From positions 1-12,868 of the forward strand of contig CANHHZ010000037.1 in NCBI GenBank assembly GCA_947460275.1: DNA of 12,868 nucleotides, given 5' to 3'. Below the pieces are notes generated by a model. That model made no database searches and was not told the DNA's origin. It saw only the letters and a list, made by a program, of their open reading frames with translations. The DNA comes from Sphingobacteriaceae bacterium (GTDB lineage Bacteria; Bacteroidota; Bacteroidia; Sphingobacteriales; Sphingobacteriaceae). How positions within the stretch are numbered: the stretch's first letter is position 1; each line of letters starts with the position of its first letter. A program made the position numbers and the translations under genes. Positions 1 through 6,258 of the stretch are shown one piece after another.

Positions 1-32
1 CAGGTAATGGCATTTGGAATGTGTTTTTTCAT
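1..32 (-). CDS. pssA: N-terminal start of probable CDP-diacylglycerol-serine O-phosphatidyltransferase (partial)
   Basis: An ATG at 32-30 on the minus strand opens a frame reading MKKHIPNAIT before running off the left edge. This short string matches the way Bacteroidota phosphatidylserine synthases usually begin (MK-x-x-IPN-x-x-T followed by LNLF and then the CDP-alcohol phosphatidyltransferase core). The family makes phosphatidylserine from CDP-diacylglycerol and serine at the inner membrane. Only ten codons are visible and no catalytic motif is present, so the call rests on recognising the N-terminus. The gene lies 57 bp downstream of rho on the same strand, with a hairpin in the gap. It could be co-transcribed with rho or have its own promoter. 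Confidence 0.55.
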   Translation of the reverse strand, partial: MKKHIPNAIT

Positions 33-50
33 TTTTAAAGTTATAGGTTA

Positions 51-80
51 AAAGTATAAAGCTTAAAAACTTTATACTTT
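51..80 (-). terminator. AT-rich hairpin between rho and the left-edge gene, possible weak terminator
   Basis: An 11-bp perfect inverted repeat (arms 51-61 and 70-80, loop of 8) sits 10 bp after the rho stop codon. The stem is mostly A/T, and on the minus strand it is followed by only a short T run, so it would be a weak intrinsic terminator or an attenuating/processing hairpin. Position is its best support. Confidence 0.4.
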
Positions 81-89
81 AAACTATGA

Positions 90-1775
90 TTATCCGTTCA
101 TACCCATTAAAAATTCTTCGTTTGTTTTTGTGCCCTTAATTTGTGCTTGCACCAACTCCATAGCTTCTTGACTGTTCATATCGGCCAAATGGTTACGCAG
201 TACCCAAATTCTTTGAAGGGTTTCTCTATCAAGTAATAGATCGTCTCTTCTGGTACTCGAAGCTGTGATATCAATGGCAGGGAAAATACGTTTGTTGGCT
301 AATTTGCGGTCTAATTGTAGTTCCATGTTACCAGTTCCTTTAAATTCTTCGAAAATTACCTCGTCCATTTTAGATCCTGTATCCGTCAATGCAGTAGCCA
401 AAATAGTTAATGAACCACCTTTTTCTATATTACGGGCTGCACCAAAGAAACGTTTTGGTTTGTGTAAGGCATTTGCATCAACACCACCTGATAAGATTTT
501 ACCAGAAGCAGGGGCTGTGGTATTGTAAGCTCTTGCTAAACGCGTTATTGAATCTAAAAGAATAACTACATCATGTCCACACTCTACCAAACGCTTAGAT
601 TTTTCTAAAACGATATTGGCAATTTTTACGTGGCGCTCTGCAGGTTCATCAAAAGTAGAGGCAATTACCTCTGCTCTTACGCTTCTTGCCATATCTGTTA
701 CCTCTTCAGGGCGTTCGTCGATCAATAAAATAATTAGATAAACTTCTGGATGGTTTTTAGCAATGGCATTAGCAACCTCTTTCAATAAATTTGTTTTACC
801 AGTTTTTGGTTGTGCGACAATCAATCCACGCTGACCTTTACCTATCGGGGTAAATAAGTCCATAATTCGGGTTGAATAATTACTGCTATCCGTAAATAAA
901 TTTAATTTTTCGGTAGGGAAAAGGGGCGTTAAATAATCAAAAGGAACACGGTCGCGAACATCGGCAGGAATACGGCCATTGATGCTAATTACTTTTACCA
1001 AGGGAAAATATTTTTCGCCTTCTTTTGGTGGGCGGATACTTCCGTTAACGGTATCTCCGGTTTTTAAACCAAATAATTTAATTTGCGATTGAGATACATA
1101 AATATCATCTGGCGAAGAAAGATAATTGTAATCAGCAGAACGCAAAAACCCATATCCATCGGGCATAATTTCTAAAATACCTTCGTTAGTAATGGTATTG
1201 TCGAAGTCTAGATTAGAGTAACTGGTTTCGTTTGATTTATTTTGATTAGGATTTTTTTGAGGTCGATTATCTTCTCTAGGCGCTCTTTCTTCTTTGATAG
1301 GTTTTTCTTCTGCTTTTGCAGATATATTTTTTGTCTCCTTAGTAGGTCTTGTTTTTTCTTCTCTTGGTGTGTTTTCTTTTTTTGCCTGCTGCTGTAATTT
1401 AACGGCAATAGTTTCTAAACGTTCAGGATCGTCGTTAAAATCTGGAGGCATCACCGAAACAGTTGGCTGTGTGTGTGAAACTTCGTTGCTTATTTTGGGT
1501 TCGTCAAAAAGAGTAATCCTTTCGCGTTCTGGCGCTGTATTTTTGTCATCTTTAGCAATTCTAGCTCTTTTCTTAGCCACTGGTTGAACTACATTTTCTC
1601 TGCTTTCTTCAACTTTTATTTCTATTGTTGTGTTGCTTTTTTGGGCTTGCTGCTGTAAAATTTGTTCGATGAGATCGTTTTTACGTAACTCGTCTGCATT
1701 AACAATACCTTCGTTTTTTGCTAACTCACGTAATTCTGCGGTAAGTTTTTCAGTTAATTCTGTCTTATTAAACAT
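90..1775 (-). CDS. rho: Transcription termination factor Rho (with N-terminal insertion)
   Basis: Hexameric RNA helicase that loads on nascent RNA and ends transcription. The protein has 561 residues, against about 420 in E. coli. Residues 5-45 look like a Rho_N domain (LRELAKNEGI). Residues 46-190 form a polar, K/E/P/N-rich segment that is probably disordered. Residues 196-266 are the cold-shock-like RNA-binding domain (GILEIMPDGYGFLR). The RecA-type ATPase follows, with Walker A QPKTGKT at 322-328, the catalytic-glutamate region LIDERPEE at 351-358, Walker B VVILLD at 403-408, the Q-loop region LSGGVDANALHKPKRFFGAA and the R-loop KGTGNMEL at 479-486. All key ATPase motifs are intact. The long linker is common in Bacteroidota Rho. 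It is divergently transcribed from pyrF across a 267-nt gap, and its leader could carry autoregulation, which is an inference. Confidence 0.98.
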   Translation of the reverse strand: MFNKTELTEKLTAELRELAKNEGIVNADELRKNDLIEQILQQQAQKSNTTIEIKVEESRENVVQPVAKKRARIAKDDKNTAPERERITLFDEPKISNEVSHTQPTVSVMPPDFNDDPERLETIAVKLQQQAKKENTPREEKTRPTKETKNISAKAEEKPIKEERAPREDNRPQKNPNQNKSNETSYSNLDFDNTITNEGILEIMPDGYGFLRSADYNYLSSPDDIYVSQSQIKLFGLKTGDTVNGSIRPPKEGEKYFPLVKVISINGRIPADVRDRVPFDYLTPLFPTEKLNLFTDSSNYSTRIMDLFTPIGKGQRGLIVAQPKTGKTNLLKEVANAIAKNHPEVYLIILLIDERPEEVTDMARSVRAEVIASTFDEPAERHVKIANIVLEKSKRLVECGHDVVILLDSITRLARAYNTTAPASGKILSGGVDANALHKPKRFFGAARNIEKGGSLTILATALTDTGSKMDEVIFEEFKGTGNMELQLDRKLANKRIFPAIDITASSTRRDDLLLDRETLQRIWVLRNHLADMNSQEAMELVQAQIKGTKTNEEFLMGMNG

Positions 1776-2042
1776 TATGTGTGTTTGTCGAGAAATATTA
1801 AATTGGGTTTATCAAAAAATATAGCGGAAAAATGTCTTTAAAACATTTAGATTAAAATAATGCGATTGAAATTTTTCTGGGATATTGAGATAAACTTTGA
1901 GAATTATTGCACAATTTTATGTATTTACAAATTAAGAAGCAACTAAATCTTAAAAAAGTTTTAAAATTTTTAAAAATAATAGGGTTAAATGCACTAAAAA
2001 AATCGCTAATATTTGCATCTTTGTGCACCTTAGCCTTTAAAA
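1776..2042. other. Divergent intergenic region between rho and pyrF
   Basis: This very AT-rich spacer must hold the promoters of both rho (minus) and pyrF (plus). No ORF of substance was found. A small inverted repeat (AAATGT at 1830-1835, ACATTT at 1843-1848) lies in the rho leader and, read on the minus strand, is followed by several T residues. That would fit attenuation of rho, but a 6-bp AT-rich stem is easily chance. Confidence 0.5.
2007..2023 (+). promoter_or_regulatory. Candidate Bacteroidota -7 promoter region for pyrF
   Basis: TAATATTTG (2007-2015) and CATCTTTG (2016-2023) each come close to the Bacteroidota -7 consensus TAnnTTTG: the first has a spacer one base too long, the second has one mismatch. 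They end 20-28 bp before the pyrF ATG, which would give a short leader. No clear TTG-type -33 box was seen at the usual distance, so this is tentative. Confidence 0.35.
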
Positions 2043-2873
2043 ATGAACAAAAAACAGCTTTTTGAGCAAATCCAAAAAAAGAAATCTTTTTTATGTGTAG
2101 GCTTAGACCCCGTCCTAGACAAGTTGCCTAAACATTTGTTAAAATATAACGATCCTATTTTAGAGTTTAACAAACAACTTATAGATGCAACGCAAGATTT
2201 GTGTGTAGCTTACAAGCCCAATACTGCTTTTTATGAAAGCCGAGGGGTAAAAGGTTGGGAAACGCTAGTAAAAACTTGGCAGCATTTTCCAAAGGATGTT
2301 TTTACCATTGCCGACGCCAAGCGTGGAGATATAGGTAATACTTCAGCCATGTATGCTGAGGCTTTTTTTAACGAAGAAAGTTCGGAAATGAGTTTCGACT
2401 CAATTACGGTGGCGCCATACATGGGCGAAGATTCTATTTCTCCTTTTTTGGCCTATCCAAATAAGTGGGTAATTTTATTGGCCTTAACTTCAAATAACGG
2501 AAGCAAAGATTTTCAAGTTCAACAAATTGGCGATCAAAAATTATACGAAAAAGTTATCAAAACTTCCTCGCAATGGGCAAATAGCGATCAATTGATGTAT
2601 GTTGTTGGGGCTACCAAAGCACATGAATTTCAACATATCCGCCAGTTGGCACCCGATAATTTTATATTGGTACCCGGAGTGGGCGCACAAGGCGGAAGTT
2701 TGGCTGATGTTTGCGCATATGGATTGAATACACAATGTGGTTTGTTGGTTAATGCAGCTAGAAGCATAATTTATGCCAGTAATGGCCTAGATTTTGCCGA
2801 TAAAGCGAGAGAAGAGGCGCTGCGTATGCAACAAGAAATGGAGCAAATTTTAATCGCCGCAAAATTGGTATGA
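2043..2873 (+). CDS. pyrF: Orotidine 5'-phosphate decarboxylase (type 2)
   Basis: Decarboxylates OMP to UMP, the last step of de novo pyrimidine synthesis, in the cytosol. The 276-residue length fits the longer type-2 family rather than the roughly 230-residue E. coli form. Visible motifs are the substrate-binding start FLCVGLDP (16-23), VAYKPNTAFYES (55-66), the catalytic block ADAKRGDIGNTS with D91, K93 and D96, the phosphate-binding loop PGVGAQGG (211-218), and R240 in NAARSIIYAS. The active site therefore looks complete. The ATG follows an A-rich stretch without a Shine-Dalgarno sequence, as expected in this phylum. The TGA overlaps the ATG of the downstream exporter gene (ATGA), so the two are probably co-transcribed and translationally coupled. 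Confidence 0.97.
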   Translation: MNKKQLFEQIQKKKSFLCVGLDPVLDKLPKHLLKYNDPILEFNKQLIDATQDLCVAYKPNTAFYESRGVKGWETLVKTWQHFPKDVFTIADAKRGDIGNTSAMYAEAFFNEESSEMSFDSITVAPYMGEDSISPFLAYPNKWVILLALTSNNGSKDFQVQQIGDQKLYEKVIKTSSQWANSDQLMYVVGATKAHEFQHIRQLAPDNFILVPGVGAQGGSLADVCAYGLNTQCGLLVNAARSIIYASNGLDFADKAREEALRMQQEMEQILIAAKLV

Positions 2874-3775
2874 TTAAAAAACTCGATTTAAAACTCATTT
2901 CAGCTTTAGTTACCATTGCTATTGTTTGGGGAACCACCTATTTGGGCATTCGAGTGGCTGTTGAAACCATTCCTCCGTGGTTTGTAACCGCTATGAGACA
3001 AGGTATTGCGGCCGTTATTCTTATTTTTATACTGCTAAGTAAAAATGAATTGAAATGGATAGGTTGGAAAAAATTTGCCCAGCAAATTTTACTATCGAGT
3101 TTAATGATTATTCTGGCCAATGGAATGACCACCCTAGCCGAGCAAAGTGTTCCTAGTGGCTTAACATCTTTGCTTAATGCTTTTTCGCCAATTGTAATTT
3201 TTCTAGGAAGTGTAATTGTTGGTTTACAGAAACCAACTCTAAAAGGATTTGTAGGGGTAATTATTGGGTTTTTAGGAGTTGCTTTTATTTTTAGAGATGG
3301 CTTTACCGATTTACTAGATCCAAATTATCGAATGGGTATTTTTTACATCTCTATCGCTATATTGGCCTGGACCAGTGGGACTATATATACCAAAAAGCAT
3401 GTCATTTCAAATGCTAATATTTTTCTAAACTTATTTTACCAATTTAGTTTTGCATGTTTAGTGCAACTAGTTTTTGCTTTTTTGTTCTCTAAAAATATTG
3501 AGCCTAGCACATGGAGTTCATCAGGCATGTTTTCTGTTGTTTATTTAGGTGTATTTGGTTCGGTAATAGGCTATTTTTGTTACAGTTATGCGCTTAAAAG
3601 GATAACAGCCAGCGAAGTTTCCATTTTATCTTATTTTAATACCGTTATTGCCATATTTTTAGGGTGGTTAATTTTAAATGAAGTAATTACCCTCGATTTG
3701 CTTATTGCAACCGCTTTAATAATTATTGGAGTTTTTATAACCAATTACAAAAAGAAAGTTCAAAAATCGGTGTAA
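2870..3775 (+). CDS. EamA-family (drug/metabolite transporter superfamily) permease
   Basis: A 301-residue inner-membrane protein with about ten hydrophobic segments arranged as two EamA repeats, roughly residues 8-141 and 155-292. The N-terminal block IVWGTTYLGIRVAVETIPP followed by R43 in AMRQG is typical of the family. The second repeat contains AWTSGTIYTKK (166-176) and a C-terminal signature near YFNTVIAIFLGWLILNE. Members export amino acids, sugars, nucleobases or other small metabolites. The substrate cannot be read from the sequence. Overlap with pyrF by 4 bp suggests co-expression and could hint at a pyrimidine-related substrate, but that link is speculative. The protein ends in a basic cytoplasmic tail (KKKVQKSV). 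Confidence 0.93.
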   Translation: MIKKLDLKLISALVTIAIVWGTTYLGIRVAVETIPPWFVTAMRQGIAAVILIFILLSKNELKWIGWKKFAQQILLSSLMIILANGMTTLAEQSVPSGLTSLLNAFSPIVIFLGSVIVGLQKPTLKGFVGVIIGFLGVAFIFRDGFTDLLDPNYRMGIFYISIAILAWTSGTIYTKKHVISNANIFLNLFYQFSFACLVQLVFAFLFSKNIEPSTWSSSGMFSVVYLGVFGSVIGYFCYSYALKRITASEVSILSYFNTVIAIFLGWLILNEVITLDLLIATALIIIGVFITNYKKKVQKSV

Positions 3776-3926
3776 TAAAATTTCTATTCAGCTCAAAATT
3801 TTTGATGATAAAGGTTATAAATTTCTTTTAAATTATTTTTATTTCTTTTTGGTTTATAGCTCCGTTCTTTAAGGTTAAATTTTAGCTAAAATGCTTTTTA
3901 TTAGTCGTTTATCGCTAAATTTATTC

Positions 3927-5207
3927 ATGAATTTTCACGAAGATTTTTTGCATTTTATCTGGCAATTTAGGCTTTTTAGTACGTCTGAACTTTACACTAC
4001 GCAAGGGGAAAGACTATTGATTTTGCAAACTGGAACGTTGAATAAAAACGCTGGTCCAGATTTTTCTAAAGCCAAGCTGTTAATAGGTAGTACTACTTGG
4101 GTAGGCAATGTAGAAATTCATCTCAAATCATCAGATTGGTTGCTTCACCAACATCAGTTGGATAAGGCTTATGACAATGTAATTTTGCATGTAGTTTTTG
4201 AAAATGATAAACCAATTTATAGAAGCGATAATACGCTTGTGCCAACTTTAGTTTTAAAACATCTTTTCTCGGAACAATTATTTTTAAATTATCAGCAATT
4301 AATTAGTAATGCCAATGATTTTCCTTGTCAAAAGCACATTGGAGATGTAGATGAGTTTCTAATTCATAATTTTTTATCGAGGGTTTTGGTAGAACGGTTG
4401 GTCGACAAATCAACAGAAGTTTATGACCACCTTGCTAATTTAAAAAACGATTGGGACGAGGCTTTTTACCATTTAATGGCCAAAAATTTTGGTTTTAAAG
4501 TAAACGCGGTTCCAATGCAAATGCTTGCACAATCTTTGCCACAGCAATTGTTTGCCAAGCACAAAAACAATCCACTCCAAATAGAAGCTTTAATTTTTGG
4601 ACAAGCGGGATTCTTAAATCAAGAATTTCAGGAAGCCTACCCGCAAAGCTTAAAAAGAGAATATTTGTTTTTACAAAAGAAATACGACTTAGTTCCTCTA
4701 GATGTTTCTGTTTGGAAATTTTTGCGGATGAGGCCTCAAAATTTCCCAACCTTAAGATTGGCACAGTTCGCTGCTCTAATTCTTAATTCAAACCATTTAT
4801 TTGCTAAAATTTTAGCTATCGATGAGGTAAAGGATTTGCAAAAAATATTTGAAGATTTGCCAGTAAATTTATTTTGGAAAAATCATTATCACTTTAATAA
4901 ACCCACTCTAAATGTAAATCTTCAACTCGGAAAAAAATCAATCGAAAATTTGCTTATAAATTCTTTAAGTTTAGCGATGTTCGCCTATGGTAAAGCCTCA
5001 GATCAACAAAAATATGTAGATAAGTCGTTGGTGTTGTTAGAAAATTTGCCTGCCGAAAAAAACGCTATTATCGAACAATTTACGCGTTTTAATGTTAAAG
5101 TGAAAAGCGCTTTTTACTCTCAAGCTATTTTGCATCTTAAAAAAAAATACTGCAATGAAAAAAAATGTCTAAATTGTGGTGTCGGAATTAAAATTTTTAA
5201 ACACTAA
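3927..5207 (+). CDS. DUF2851 family protein, function unknown
   Basis: The frame is open from an ATG at 3891, but the start at 3927 is preferred because the protein then begins MNFHEDFLHFIWQFRLF, which is how DUF2851 proteins normally begin. The first 12 residues from 3891 look like translated leader. The result is 426 residues with no signal peptide or membrane segment, so probably cytosolic. Features include the early block LQTGTLNKNAGPDFSKAKL and a conserved W-G-N-V-E-I-H-L segment. The C-terminus has a YCNEKKCLNC cluster (Cys at 409, 414 and 417 from the chosen start) that could bind a metal. The family is widespread in Bacteroidota, and I know of no established function. It lies one base before a PspC gene, suggesting a two-gene operon. 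Confidence 0.85.
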   Translation: MNFHEDFLHFIWQFRLFSTSELYTTQGERLLILQTGTLNKNAGPDFSKAKLLIGSTTWVGNVEIHLKSSDWLLHQHQLDKAYDNVILHVVFENDKPIYRSDNTLVPTLVLKHLFSEQLFLNYQQLISNANDFPCQKHIGDVDEFLIHNFLSRVLVERLVDKSTEVYDHLANLKNDWDEAFYHLMAKNFGFKVNAVPMQMLAQSLPQQLFAKHKNNPLQIEALIFGQAGFLNQEFQEAYPQSLKREYLFLQKKYDLVPLDVSVWKFLRMRPQNFPTLRLAQFAALILNSNHLFAKILAIDEVKDLQKIFEDLPVNLFWKNHYHFNKPTLNVNLQLGKKSIENLLINSLSLAMFAYGKASDQQKYVDKSLVLLENLPAEKNAIIEQFTRFNVKVKSAFYSQAILHLKKKYCNEKKCLNCGVGIKIFKH

Positions 5208-5208
5208 A

Positions 5209-5430
5209 ATGTTTCAACGTATAGTTACTTTTTTTGAAAAGCGAAGTTTTGGTGTCTCAACCTACCTCGCAAACTGCCTAAACATGAGTACCGCCAAGGT
5301 GCGCTTATTCTTCATCTATTCTTCGTTTTTAGCGGTCGGATTCCCTGTTTTATTTTACATTACGGCCGCGGTGTTGCTCGATATTAGACTTTACATGAAA
5401 AAAGTAAGGCTAAAAGTTTGGGATATTTAA
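5209..5430 (+). CDS. PspC-domain small membrane protein
   Basis: A 73-residue protein. An in-frame ATG exists at 5176 inside the DUF2851 gene, but 5209 is preferred: it follows the DUF2851 stop by a single base (TAA-A-ATG) and gives a normal PspC N-terminus. The PspC pattern is seen as FGVSTYLANCLNMSTAKVRL (14-33), followed by a hydrophobic membrane segment at about 33-58 and a short basic tail (KKVRLKVWDI). In enterobacteria PspC is part of the phage-shock membrane-stress response. Stand-alone short PspC proteins in Bacteroidota have no clear assigned role, and no pspA or pspB is visible here. Tight coupling with the DUF2851 gene suggests co-expression. Confidence 0.8.
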   Translation: MFQRIVTFFEKRSFGVSTYLANCLNMSTAKVRLFFIYSSFLAVGFPVLFYITAAVLLDIRLYMKKVRLKVWDI

Positions 5431-5447
5431 ATAAATCATAACTATAA

Positions 5448-6104
5448 TTAGTCATCAAGTTTCAAAATATCTGCAATTTCATGAAAACCTTTTTCTGCAG
5501 CAAGGTCTGCAGGTATCTTTCCTTCGTCGGTTTTTAATGTGATATCAGCCCCTTGCTCTAAGAGTGAAATAATCAATTCTATATTGCCTAACTGGGCAGC
5601 AGTATGTAATGCCGTTAACCCTGTTTTTTGACATACATTTGGGTAAGCGCCTGCAGATAATAAAATTTGTACAATGTTTAAATTGTTGGCCAATGCCGCA
5701 GAGTGAATTGGAAAGATGTTGTATCCATTTTTGCTTTGTATGTTTACATCAGCACCTTTCTCTACTAAAAATGTAACAATGTTTTCATGTGCAAAATAGC
5801 AAGCAAGACCGAGAGGTGTGAAGCCAGAATCGCAATTTTCATCAATAATGCTTGGGTTTTGCGCTAAAATAGAACCAACTCCTTCAAGTTTTCCAAGCGC
5901 ACAAGCATCATAAATATCCAATTGGGGTATAAAGTTTGCAATGGAGTTTGCGATAGCTTCTTTTTTATAATAGCAGGCTAGCAATACAGGTGTGGTTTGA
6001 TAAGATGTAGTTGCAGTTGCTAATTGTGGTTCTTGGCCAAGTAAAGCGATAATTTCCGACAAGTTGTCGTTTTCAATAAGTTTTTCTAACTCTTTAATAT
6101 CCAT
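5448..6104 (-). CDS. Ankyrin-repeat protein
   Basis: A 218-residue protein built almost wholly of ankyrin repeats: a degenerate repeat at about 36-60, then repeats at about 62-92, 94-126 (GFTPLGLACYFAHENIVTFL), 127-160, 162-194 (GLTALHTAAQLGNIELIISL) and a C-terminal capping repeat at 195-216. There is no signal peptide or membrane segment, so it is probably a cytosolic protein-binding scaffold. The partner is unknown. It converges with the PspC gene across a 17-bp gap that holds no obvious terminator, and it is divergent from ftsK. A perfect 12-bp palindrome, CCATTTAAATGG (6101-6112), spans its start codon. Confidence 0.9.
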   Translation of the reverse strand: MDIKELEKLIENDNLSEIIALLGQEPQLATATTSYQTTPVLLACYYKKEAIANSIANFIPQLDIYDACALGKLEGVGSILAQNPSIIDENCDSGFTPLGLACYFAHENIVTFLVEKGADVNIQSKNGYNIFPIHSAALANNLNIVQILLSAGAYPNVCQKTGLTALHTAAQLGNIELIISLLEQGADITLKTDEGKIPADLAAEKGFHEIADILKLDD

Positions 6105-6227
6105 TTAAATGGTCTAAAACAATTCTTTAAGGCAGTAAAATTAATGCAATTTAATATATTAGCCGTAAGTATTCAAAAAATATTTGAGTTAATTAAATTT
6201 ATTATACCACACAACAACTATATATTT

Positions 6228-6235
6228 TATATTTG
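6228..6235 (+). promoter_or_regulatory. Candidate -7 promoter element for ftsK
   Basis: TATATTTG matches the Bacteroidota -7 consensus TAnnTTTG exactly and lies 23 bp before the ftsK ATG. No TTG-type -33 box is seen at the usual 17-23 bp upstream, where the sequence is ACAACAACTA-like. The match could therefore be chance in AT-rich DNA, although its position is right. Confidence 0.45.
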
Positions 6236-6258
6236 TTGATAATTTATTCATCACTATA

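Noticed and set aside
265..528. Plus-strand open frame of 87 codons
   Set aside because: Lies entirely opposite the conserved ATPase part of rho. It has no recognisable domain and is explained by the composition of the opposite strand.
1208..1587. Open frames on both strands over the rho linker
   Set aside because: The low-complexity, K/E-rich linker of rho keeps other frames open. The translations are compositionally biased and lack domains.
4495..4764. Minus-strand frame of 89 codons
   Set aside because: Opposite the DUF2851 coding sequence, no family features, no promoter or neighbour support.
5176..5208. Upstream ATG at 5176 for the PspC gene
   Set aside because: It would place 11 extra residues inside the DUF2851 gene, and the N-terminus from 5209 fits the family better.
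6144..6239. 31-codon plus-strand frame between the ankyrin gene and ftsK
   Set aside because: Made mostly of I/F/N/Y/K residues as expected from random AT-rich DNA. It overlaps the likely ftsK promoter.
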